Assembly: GCA_013398955.1 (NCBI GenBank)
Contig: VWPU01002127.1
Location: 1-64,000 of the forward strand
Length of the DNA: 64,000 nt
Direction of reading: 5' to 3'
Origin: Callaeas wilsoni
Lineage: Eukaryota > Chordata > Aves > Passeriformes > Callaeidae
Shown here: positions 33,101-64,000 of the stretch, in pieces
Numbering within the stretch: the first letter of the stretch is position 1
Layout of the letters: every line of letters starts with the position of its first letter
The notes under the pieces: model-generated
What the model saw: the letters and a program-made list of their open reading frames with translations, nothing else
Databases searched by the model: none
What the model was told of the DNA's origin: nothing
Translations under genes and position numbers: made by a program

Positions 33101-36100
33101 CAGGGATTGCAGTCCTGTGTCCTCTTTAGTTGTAATCATTTTAGCTGTTTTTTCTGTAACAAAGAAAAAAATATACGTTATGGAAGTACCTCTAATAGTG
33201 ATGAGTACATCAAATACATCTTCATGCAAAGAATTTTTATGCCCTTGTGTATTGAAAGTGTGGCAGTTTTTGAAAATTGTCAATGAAGTCATCCTTTTTC
33301 TAAACTTGATGTAGATGTTTTCCATATAGAGGAAACCAGAGCACTATATTGTTTAAGATTTGAAAACAAAGTGTTTCCTTTTATGGTCGTAAGTTCTTAA
33401 GGCATTTTGGCATGGTAGAACAATTGATGAATATCGACTCCTGTACAAAACCTGCCCCTCTGCGCATGCCTAGAGGCTTACAGAAGTGAATGTAAAATGA
33501 CTGTGCTTTTTTTCTTCTAGCTTAAGTATTGTGCTGCTTCTATTCCTATTGGCTCAGAATAGAGAGTACCACTAACATCTCTCTTGCAGTTTACCTGCAT
33601 AATGTAAATGAGAAGTTGAGATGTACCAAAAAGATTTATTTTTTTAATAGAGGGTTTGTGTAGCTTAAGTAATTTTTCCTTTCTTGTTAGTGAGACACAA
33701 ATAATTAGGATCGAAAGTAGACTATATTACATAAAAAAAGAAATAGGAATCCAGGCTCTAAAGCACAATAGTTCAATTTTTGAAATGTATGTCCTTTGAG
33801 GAAAATAAAACAGAAGCTCTAAGTGGATGTATGGTCTATAGAAACTGCAGTCAGTCAGGCTTTGCTGAAGCAAAAGAAATTAAACTAAAAGTATGTGATG
33901 AAAAGAATACAAGGAAGGAAAAGACCCAAGACGCTGAGCACTTGGAAATAGGAAAGGATGAAAACCATCTATAAAACTTGTTCAGAAATAAGAAATGATG
34001 GGAGAAGTAAAGAACAGTAAGAAATTATATTTTATTAGAATGCTCAAAACTAAGTAGGATGAGATTTTCTTTCTTTTACCAATATTCTGATAGTTGGGTA
34101 ATTCCTCTCTCCCACCCCCAGCAAAAACTTTTTTTCTTTCCTGTACTGCAAATCAGAGCCTCTGTCTGTGTCCTGGTATGGTGTTCAGCCTTGCAGGTAC
34201 AGACCTATTTGTCCACTGAAAACTGCTAAGGGTGATGTTGCAATATCAGTCTTTGTTGGTGAGGTATATGTTTGGTAAGTGGAGGGTGAGTAATGTTATT
34301 TGTAGAAGTGGGAGCTGGAGTGAATTAAGGGGAAAATTAATTGATTATTTTAGACAGAAAATGACTGAAGCATCAGCTTCAGCACTGAACGTGCTGTGGA
34401 AAAAGAGGTGCTCTGTTCTAAGGTCTGCAGAATTCTTGCAGTGGGCTGTAGTCACTGATGAATACGTTAGTCTGTATTTTTCAGTTTGCTGAGATGCCTG
34501 TGGATAAGCAAGATTTCTAATTAAATCACATTCTGAAAAGGAGTTAGGACAGTTAAGATGTAATCTGAAAAGGATTTATGTTTTTTAAATACCAGAGACA
34601 CTAGAGTACATTATAATAGGCAGAAAATATTTGGTATTACATGGGGTGCTTGTGGGCATTTTTTTTTTCTGCGTAAATCAAAGCCACCAATTAAAATAAA
34701 GGGTCTTGGATACTTTTTATAAGCATTACACTAACAGCAAGCCCAGTCAAATTTTTGTATAGCCAACATTCGTAGTGCTGTTCTGGGGAGGAGGTGTCTG
34801 TTAAAATAGCAGAATACAGGTCCATAATCTAGCCTAAGTTTGGGTTTTATAATCTAAATTTAGACTGTGTTTAAAACTTCAGAGGTTGTGATCAGCTGCT
34901 TCAAATCTGAAGTCAGAAGAAAAAAAAATGCAATGATCTATAAATGATGTAATGTAAAAGGGGATTTTGTAAGCTTCTCTTCAAATTAAATATCCTGAAG
35001 GACTGTGTGAGAAGTGGTTGAAAAATACCGAAAGCATTTGGAAAGCGTTTTGGCTATTGCCAAGACGGTATGAAATTTGAAATTCAACAGTGACGATTTT
35101 CACTGGTGGTAGAACTTTCAAAGGGCAATCTCAATGTCAAAATCTATTTTTCCATGCAGCCTTTTAATCAGATTCACCAGCCCCCTCCCCACCCTGCGCC
35201 TTGCATTTTGGTGTATTGGCTTTCTCATTCTGTGTCTTGGTTACTCCATGTTAGTATGGGAAGTCATTTTGATTTGTGAGGTGTGGACACTGGAATACTT
35301 ACCTGCATATGTTCTTTGTTTTGTAATTATACTTGAATTCAGTACATTCTGTATCATGTCTGGAAGTTGTAATTACTCAGTAAAATGTTACATAGCCAGT
35401 AAGGGTTGTGTTCTGTTAATTTAAGCAATTTTATATGTATTGGAAAAGTAAGCAATAACACTGGCTTTAGGCAGCTGATGATTTGCTATGTTTCTGAATT
35501 CAAATTGCATATAACTATTTTATGGATGCAAAACAAAGGTTCTATCCATCTATTTGTACTCGTTACTCAATTTGCCTTTGCGACGCTGGCCCGCACTGGT
35601 CAATAGCATGCACTCAGTGAGGGAGCAGCCTGCCCAGGCTGGCCGAGCTCTGTTCATTAGCTCTCTGAACCTCACTGACAACTCTGCCTTCCATCCTATT
35701 CACCCCCTGCCCTCAAAGAGGGTGGTTCCTGCCCCACTACTGAGAAAGCTCTTTCTGCCTGGCTCAGACGCCCCACTGGCACTGTCTCCAGTTTGGACTA
35801 CCTGTCCTGATCCAGCTGTAAGGGTGACGTGAAGAAAGGTAGCACTACAGATGGGTTGCATGTCTGTGTATAGTCAAGGGTATGAAGAATTCCTTGAAGA
35901 GGTAGGTTGGGTTAATGTGTTGGGCTTGCATAGTAACCATAGTTTCACAATCCCAGCAAAGCTGTCCAAGCCTCTTAAGAAAAAGCTTGAAATTAGTCAG
36001 CTTAGAAAGGATTTAATGTACTGTCTGGTACACTTAAGTGCCACTTTTTATCTCTAATACCGATAAAACTGCTTATTTATCCGGTTATGGGAAGAACTGC

Positions 36101-39100
36101 TTCTAATTGGGCTAAAAAAAATTATGTAGTTGGAAAGAAGAGTCAAAAATGTCAGAAGTCTGGCTGATGAAGTGGAGAAACTTGAAAAACTGGAGTTTTT
36201 GTCTGTATGGTATCAGATACCAGAAATAAAGTGGTAAAGCAACATATTACAGGAAAGATTTTGGCTGTGCACTGTAAGTCCTGATTGTTAAAGATGTTTC
36301 ATTTCATAGTTGAGACTCCCTTTCTCATGGGGAGTTTGTTGGTTTTGATGGTTTTGTTGTACTTTTTTTCTCTAATGAACCAAATGGAACAAGATCCGCC
36401 TGAGCAGAGAAGTGACAGACTTTGAGGGCCTCATCTTGTCTGTTTGAGGTCAAGTTCAAATACTGGGCTGTCTTTTGGGCTGTTGGAATAACCAAGCAAG
36501 TGGTCTCAGCCACTTTGAAAGAGAGCTCTGTCTTTTTACATAATATAACCTGGAATCTTCAAAATCCCTTCTTTATTTGCTGTCTGTGGCATTTATTGAA
36601 AGGCCATTCTTAAATAATTGTGCTAAATGGGGGGTAATGGGTTGAAGTGTGACCTTGCAGTCAGCTGGTTGAAGGTGATCTTAAAAGTCCTGTTCAAGAC
36701 TGAGTTTTGTCTGTCTTTGCAAATATTTTTTGAGGGACTTATTAAAAGATCATGAAAATTAAACCTTCCTTTAGTGTTTGAATTAAGCTTTTTTGAAAAC
36801 CTTAGGAAAAGGGACATAATTTCTACTTTCACAGAAGTTGTGCCAGCTCAGCTCCTAGTAAATTACGTGTATTGATTTACCCAAGCTCTTTGTGATTTTA
36901 ATTTTTTTTTTTTTAAATTTAGACTTCAGTTCTGATTCTGAATTGGGGCTTAGTAAGATCTCTTCTAGCTTCTCTTTCTGACACTTGAGGTGACTTAAAT
37001 ATTATTCACTGCTCTACTGTAAACTGATATTCAGTGCTTTAGAGGAGTAATTTTTTCACCCCAAATACTGATTGAACAGCAGTTTACCGTTAAATCAGTC
37101 TACTCTGGATACACAAGGCATTAAGTTTAGGGTTTAAATGTGGGAGTTTTATTTTCCTCTAAGGCCGTCATAAAGAAAATCCATCTTGAATTTGATGCAC
37201 ATAAAAATGCATTCATACATGAACCTGTCTCTGCATGTTGTAATTGTATGTAGATGTCCTTGGCAGCAGATTTGTACCTCACTGATGTTTCTCATGAAAG
37301 ATAACTTTCTCAGCATCTTGGCAAAAATAAAAATTAAATACTGTGGAAGAAGATCCTAATGAATTTGGACAGCTTGGAAACCTTGATGCAAGAAAGACTT
37401 TCCAGTAAGGCTGTGGTTTTAACCCATTCTGCTCCTTTCCCTTTATGCTTTGCACTGATTTCATTGGTTCTGACCTTCACTGTAGAACTTCAGTTTCCAG
37501 GTTCAAAACAAGGGTTTTAGGTGGAGAAGACTAATTCCAAAATCTATGCTCCAGGAGCTCCATCTGCTGAGTAGGTAATTGGACACCTCTGGATCATTGA
37601 GGGAGATGTGCAGTGATACTCTGGCTAGCATTTGGTGGGTTTACGAATGTTCCATGGTCAGCTTTTTTCTTGGACACAGCTCACCCTGGAGCTGTCTTCC
37701 TGATGTTGTGGATGGGAAAGATACCCCGGGTGTTTCCTTGACATTCCGTTTGTCAAGACACTGTGTTGGAACTGCTTGCTGCTCTGCTTCTTTGGATTAT
37801 GCTTTAGCAGATAAAACAAAATCCCTCTTCCCCTCAGTTCAATAAGTAGTTCAGGTTTTGGCTCTTTGAGGTTCTCACATAATTTTGGAAGAAGAATTTC
37901 AGCTTTTCAATCACATTGCTACCAGGCATTTTTGAAAGGCTTAATTAGACTTTTGCTGCTGCTGTACTATTGACCCTGTTCCTAAATGGGAACTAAATTT
38001 AATATTAACTTTTCTAATGGGAAACTACTTTGAGTCATTAGCAAACCTGTTTCTTTCCATTTTCCTACAAAGACAGCCTAGGTTGAGGCAATTATATCAG
38101 TCAGATGAGTGGGAAAGTTTAAAGCATTTTTAAGGACAAAAGGGTTTTTTAGCTTTTTCCCAACATTGTTGTATAAGTTAATGTCAGATTCTTTTCTCTT
38201 GACTTAGCTAATTAATCTGCTGTTTTTTTTCCTTAATGTGATATATTTGCAGTAGAAGCTGCTTTTATACTTCAGATATTCAAGGGTCTATGGAGGAGGG
38301 TTTTTGCATTCATAGGGCAAGGTCATATACTGAGATCTGCCAAGTATTCCAAGGGATTCCCTGGTGCAGCAGTGGGGTTTATCCCTGGAGAGTTGTTTAT
38401 GTATGAACTTGCTAGGAAATAACCAAGACAGAGCCTCTGATTTAAACAGGCCCCACTCAAGGAGTGGTCAGGTCACATCAGTGGTGTTGGTTTGCTCTGT
38501 CAATAACTAAGATTTATATGGTTGTCGCCTGGAGCTGTATTCTCACTTGCCTCCTGCTGAAGCACTGGGGGACCGTTTGTAGTTAACGATGAACAGGAGT
38601 CAGGTAGGGAAAAATGAGTTCTTTTTGAGATACAAAGTTATTTTTGAGATTATGTGCATGTTTCCAAACAGAAACTGACTTTGCAAGTCGGTACACACTG
38701 TATTGTCCATGCTGCCTGAGCTAGTGGCACTCCACTGGCGCTAGTCAGGGCACTAGTCAATGCCTCAGCAGAGGCAAGGAGGCAGAGAAAACCCTGCCTA
38801 GCTGAACTCTTGAAGACAAGATTTTGCAACATGAGTACTTATTAAAGTAAGATTATAAACACCTTAATAACATGAGCTTGTTCAAAGCGAATGAGGTAAA
38901 AACTAAATACCTTTATAAGCATGAGGTTCAATGTCTGACTTGGACCTTAAAGTTCTCTTCAGGGACATCTTCTGCCTCAGGAGAGACATAACTGCCAGCA
39001 TGGGCCATGATTCTGAGGGCACCAGCACTGCTGCACAGCAGGAGCACAGTTTAGCCATTGCCTTACCAGTATGTTTAACAGGTATTTAGTGGAAGGGTGA

Positions 39101-40240
39101 TAAAACGCGACATTATTGAATCACACTCCCCATCTGTGCTGCTTGTTCCGCTGCAGTTACCTCCCAGGCCTGCTTCTTCCCCATCCCAGGCACCTCTTGT
39201 ATACCCCTTCTCTCTGCCTGCCCAGCCCCAGGCACTGCCTCGCGTGCTGATCCCCTTCCATACGCTCTGCTGTTACACCTAATATCTCTTTTTGAGCTTC
39301 ACAAACCCAGTTGCTGCCCCTGGTTCCCTACTTAGGTACACTTCTTCCCCGCCAGCCTTCCCTGCTGCTTTCCTGCCTGTACTGCTCCTTCACCCTGTTT
39401 GGTTTACACACAGCCCATTCCTGTTCCCTCCTGCCTCCAGATCTACCCTCAGACATTTCCAGGCATTGCCCAAAAGTCTCGAAAGTCAAAGTTTTTCAAA
39501 GAGAAGCTAATTATAATTCTTTGCAGATGGATCAATACAGGTTTTCTACCTCTGTTTCTCAGAGTTACCTGAAATTATTTTGGTGGAGGGTTAGTAAACT
39601 ATTCTCACTAATTGTGACTCACAAAAAAATAATGCAGTAGGCTGAAGGCCCTGATCTAGAAAATACTTGCTCAACCCCAGTTAATTTTGCAGCATTACAG
39701 GCTCCCGAAAGCATTATTTTCTAATGGCACTATTTGGTAAGCATTTCAAATGGCTGACCCCAGCCTGTGGGCAGGCCCGTCGGGCTTCGCAGCCCAGCAG
39801 CAGTGGTTTGCTGTGGTGAATGTTTGTCACTGTAATTCCTCTACAAATTATCTGGAGCCAGGATTTTCTAAAGCATTTAAGAGAACAGGATACATTCAGC
39901 CATCACTGGATTCTGAATTAAAATGGGATTTAAACGTCACTGCTTGAAAATCCAGGTTTTAAGATTGCAGATGGGTATTTCCTTTGAACAGTCTTTCTAT
40001 TTAACCAGCACATAAATCTGTGTGCTTGTATATGGAAGTGAAAATTATTTATATTATATTCAAACTTGAATTCTTCATAATCTTTCACTGTGCTTTCCAG
40101 TGCTTCATACCAAACAAGCATTTAATGCAGAAGAAAATGCTCTAGCCCTTTTTATATAAATCTAAAACTTTTCATATATATTTAAAGTGAGATCCAGGTA
40201 TCATGGCTGTCACACTGACACAAGATTGCCTCTAGAGAAC
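30111..40240. other. Distal 3' UTR / intergenic interval between SLC30A9 and BEND4
   Basis: Up to about 32180 this may be distal SLC30A9 3' UTR; the rest is intergenic. It is mostly AT-rich, with no open frame showing coding character or splice structure, no recognised repeat and no RNA gene. Two compositional exceptions are a GC-richer block at about 35570-35840 and a C-rich pyrimidine block at about 39120-39460. Open frames there are a consequence of composition. Confidence 0.7.
32158..32203 (+). terminator. Candidate distal poly(A) signal for SLC30A9
   Basis: A canonical AATAAA at 32158-32163 is followed about 30 bases later by the GU-rich GCTGTGGTGTTTT at 32191-32203, a textbook signal plus downstream element. 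If used, the 3' UTR would be about 3 kb. Assignment to SLC30A9 is inferred from strand and lack of another gene. Confidence 0.45.
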
Positions 40241-40275
40241 GAAGGAGACAGATTAACCAGAGACTAACTTTTATT
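40205..40275 (-). terminator. BEND4 poly(A) signal and GU-rich downstream element
   Basis: Read on the minus strand, AATAAA lies at 40275-40270 and is followed about 40 bases on by TTGTGTCAGTGTGACAG (about 40226-40210), a GU-rich downstream element. Cleavage would fall at about 40240-40260. Confidence 0.6.
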
Positions 40276-43200
40276 GTGCATTTTTATGTAACAGAACAAA
40301 TGGAACTGGAGGTATGTAGTAATAAAACCAATATTCAAATTAGAATTAACACCTGAAATAGTAAACTGTAGGTAACAAATGTCTTTATAATTAAAAAATA
40401 TTGACTGTTTAAAAAATTCTCTAAGATTTTATATTCTTTAAAAGAAATGTGTGTTGCCACATAGAAAACAATTCACACATCCTATAGAAATTGTCACAAA
40501 AACCTTACTAGTCTATATTACACTATGCACTTTTCTTTTGTACAATATCTGATAAAGGTCTATCCCTAACCTGTACTTACTCTACACAGTACAATCATCA
40601 TTAGAAAGTATTCATAGAATTAACTACACCATAACAATAAAAATATCAGGATTAATGTTTTTTTTTAATCACAGTTTCTCCACAAGTATTTGTCATAGAA
40701 AATATAGCGAAGGCATGTTGGCACAGATGGGCGTGCGGTGCTGCTACACAAAGTTTGAGAGAAGGCAGATACATAAATGACAGTAAGATTAAAGCGCATG
40801 GCAGGATAAGACAAGAATCTCTATCCTCCTGGGACTTTCTGGAGTGACATGATAGATAGCAGTTTCCTTCTGTCGCTGGGAAGGGATGTGCTGGCTTATA
40901 AAGCACACTGCCTAAATATGGATATCTCCCTCTGCAAGGGCTTATGTGCTATCTATTATTTCAGGTCCCATATCTAACATATTGCAGATATTTAGATGCC
41001 TCAATGTGTATGAATTCATAACACCTAATGAACAAATTAACTGGAATAAGTTGTTGTGCAAGGTTTGGGGTTTTTAAAATGAAATGTGTGGGTCAAGTGC
41101 CCATGATGGCAATTAAAAACAGACAACTGACAAAGTTTTTTTATACTCTGTTATTTTAAAACCAAACATGAACAAAAATATGAGCTGGTGTATGTTAATG
41201 CCCGTCTGTGACCATGATTCATGTCACTGGCCAGTGCACATAAGCAATTGAGGACAAAATTTTGTTCATAAAGAAAGGTCCAAACCTGCAAAGCCATTTC
41301 TACTGCCAAAGTGGCTTTCAGGATGAAATTATACTTTTGGTTATTTTGCACAATGAGAGTAGAGGATTGTGAGTGGTTCCAGGATGCTGGCTATGCTTTT
41401 TACACTAAAAATAAAGCTAGGCTTACTAGTTATTTCAGCAAATCTTTCAGTTATTAAGTAAGAGGTCTGTCCAGATCAGTAGTTCTGTTCTGTGACTGTT
41501 AAAAAGTGTTTATATCTTAAACATCATACAATTAAGCATCTGAAAGGAAACCATCACAATGTTTACAAAAATACAGCATGATACATATCGCTGTGGACAA
41601 ATTTACAGTATAATGTTGACTCACACGTTCTGACATGTTTTACCAAATAGTTCTGGCATGTGTCACCACATTAAACATAGACCAGCAAGACTTACACCAT
41701 CTGAGCAATGTAACATCTTCTATTACTGTTCTTTTTAAAAAAGTGTAAGTTCAACACCGAAAAGCTACTATAGGATATCTGTACTGTGACATTTCTATAC
41801 ACTGAATTTCTCCTCCAGAGGCTACCACGTGGTGTGACCGCTCCAAGAAAGTCACCTCCTGCCTGGAATGAAGGAATGCTGTTCTAAACCCCTTGGTCTA
41901 GTGAGGTCCTGTGTTACTAAACTGCTAGTTGACTTTTAGAAAATAAATTATTTTGGGGCCAGCGAGTGCCTTTCAACCCCCTTTCAAAAAAAATCACCAA
42001 AATGAAAGTGAACTGAGAGGTATCGGACATTTGAGGGCCTAAAGCACATGGAGGCTGAGCGAGCTCCTCTCTATGGCAGTGCATGGTGAGCCCGTGTCCC
42101 AAGGTGCTCCATGGGCCAGGAGAGGCCGGTCACAGCCACAGGCAAGGAGCGGGCAGAGGGCAGGAAGGACGTCCTGTGTGGGCGAGCTGAACTTGGAGAG
42201 ACTGCCTCAGCCCCGCGGCCAGGCTGGGCCCCGAGGAGCGCTGCACCCCAGAGAGCCCTTCCCGGTCTCTGAGGAAGGGTCTGGGTGCTCCTGCCTGGCC
42301 CGGTGCATGGGGAGAAGGGTGGGAAGGGGAGGAGAAGGGTGAAAGGGGCCATTAGTAGCTACGCTTGCGGCTTGCACAAGGCGGTGAGGAAAGCTGGGGA
42401 GTATGAGAGACGCGTTCAGGAGAGTCAACGCTGATGAGGTAGCACTAAGGATGGTCAAAAGTGAAGCGAGCTTTCTTTCCAAAAACCAGCTCCCTGTACC
42501 TGTCAGTGGGGAAATGTTGCCTCAGGAAGTGCTGGTTCAGGCTGTGGAGGATGCCAACACTTGCCTGAGTGACCACATAAAGGTAAGGAGATGGAAACAT
42601 CCTGACGTGGAAAGGAAAGGGCATTATTTCTTTGGCATTGCATATTTCTGGCATGGATCAATTTAGAAGGACAATGGACTCCTAAACCTTTAAATGTTTT
42701 TTGTGGATTGACTTCTATTTTTAAACCTAGTATCTGCTTCCAGTGTTGTGCACCATTATGAATTCTGCTCCAACAGCTCTTTTGTTATAGCTCTCAGTCT
42801 GAATTCTATGTCTACTTACTACAGAACACTAAACCAGGTTCTTCTAGCCCAACCCCTCCCTGAATGCAACACTGAGCAAAACCAGCACATTGCCTCACCT
42901 CTTTCAAGGAACGCATATAAAACACAAATGAAAGTGAAAACGAGAAAAGGCAATTTAAAGCCTCTAAACCTACATAATATGGGTGCAGAATAGGAACAGA
43001 CAAAGGAAAATCTGTCTTCTGAAATGGCAATTTGTTTTTAGCAATCTTGTTTTAATGAAAACTGTCATGATCAACTCTAATCCTCTAGAAATCTAGATAA
43101 ATATACTGTCTATCTGATATACAATGCAATTTTTATCTGTTAGAAGTGCCTGTTATTGTTCTGGGTCTTTGAAGGATTCTGCTGTTGATGAGTGCTGCTG

Positions 43201-43767
43201 TTTTACTCGGGAAGCTTAATTTCCTGACAGAGTTGGCTAAGAAAGTCCCTGGATTTTCCATCTTGTGTGGTACTTTAAGGTAGCATTTATAATTGCGTTC
43301 TTTTCTGTTAGCAAACGGGAAACCACTTCTTTTTTTTTGTTGTAAGTGTGCAGATTGTACTTAAATCTTCTAGTCAGGGAAAGCAAATAGCACCCAGCTG
43401 TTCTGAGTCCAGGCCAGGGATTGTTATCAATACGCTGAAGAGATAGTAGCTGCTGCTTCTTTCGACATTTTTATAGTTTTTAAATGACCTTTCCTCTACA
43501 ACTGGATGAAATGAACTGCACATTCCCTTCGAGTGTGCTATGAAGGATTTGGAAATAATAGGCACTGAGAAGTCTCATAAAGCAGGTTTTGAAATGGATT
43601 TCTTTCTGTTAACTGGGATATGGTAGGATGGAGAAGCTGAAATGTGTGCAGTATGTGTTCAAACATGCTTTGGACTCCTAAATGACAGCAGGGTTAAGTA
43701 TGTTTAACAAACAGTCTCTCCTAAATTAAGTGGTTGCTACTGTTGTATGATGTGGTTTTCACTGCCA
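40270..43767 (-). other. Inferred BEND4 3' UTR (about 3.5 kb)
   Basis: Sequence between the stop and the first good minus-strand poly(A) signal. It has no introns or open frames that look coding. It is AT-rich except for a GC- and CpG-rich block at about 42040-42350. The extent is inference from the signal at 40270-40275. Confidence 0.55.
42040..42350. other. GC-rich CpG-containing patch inside the BEND4 3' UTR
   Basis: About 300 bases with roughly a dozen CpG dinucleotides, including CCCCGCGGCC and GAGCGCTGC, in otherwise AT-rich sequence. Both strands are open for about 90 codons, which follows from composition. I find no recognisable protein or repeat family. Confidence 0.6.

Positions 43768-64000
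<20,233 letters not shown>

Noticed and set aside
33780..33974. 64-codon charged open frame in the intergenic gap
   Set aside because: No splice context, homology or conserved motif. Its length is within chance expectation for the region.
42071..42352. 93-codon minus-strand and 89-codon plus-strand frames
   Set aside because: Both lie in the same GC-rich block and are low-complexity (Pro, Gly, Arg, Ser). No family resemblance was seen, so they are treated as compositional.

Overview
This window is vertebrate nuclear DNA and almost certainly from a bird, probably a passerine. Coding sequence occurs only in short GT-AG exons separated by AT-rich introns. The 3' end of a CR1 LINE lies at about 26560-26825. 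A short element at about 24925-25072 joins a tRNA-Ile-like head to a CR1-type tail, which is the architecture of the passerine SINE family TguSINE1. There are no prokaryotic features, no CRISPR array and no functional tRNA or rRNA gene.

Layout: (1) 1-29154, plus strand, is the complete coding region of SLC30A9 (ZnT9). I assembled it by hand as 18 exons that splice in frame to 567 codons plus a stop; the human protein has 568 residues. The first 500 bases form a CpG-rich promoter-proximal region. (2) 29155 to about 30110, or to about 32180 if a distal poly(A) site is used, is the SLC30A9 3' untranslated region. (3) About 32180-40240 is intergenic, AT-rich and without a gene I can recognise. 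(4) 40270-62879, minus strand, holds the last four coding exons of BEND4, with a 3' UTR of about 3.5 kb ending near 40250. The BEND4 5' exon or exons lie beyond the right edge; 62880-64000 is intronic. The two genes converge tail to tail, the order I recall for human 4p13.

The two genes have unrelated roles. ZnT9 is a mitochondrial zinc transporter that has also been described as a nuclear-receptor coactivator. BEND4 is a nuclear BEN-domain protein. I found no new multigene system. The least ordinary items are: the tRNA-Ile/CR1 SINE in SLC30A9 intron 16; a degraded old CR1-like LINE in the largest visible BEND4 intron, followed at once by a triplicated unit of about 30 bp; a set of mutually exclusive inverted repeats just upstream of SLC30A9 exon 16; and a GC-rich, CpG-containing patch inside the inferred BEND4 3' UTR.

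All exon boundaries were read by eye from splice consensus, reading-frame continuity and remembered human proteins. No alignment or repeat masking was run.
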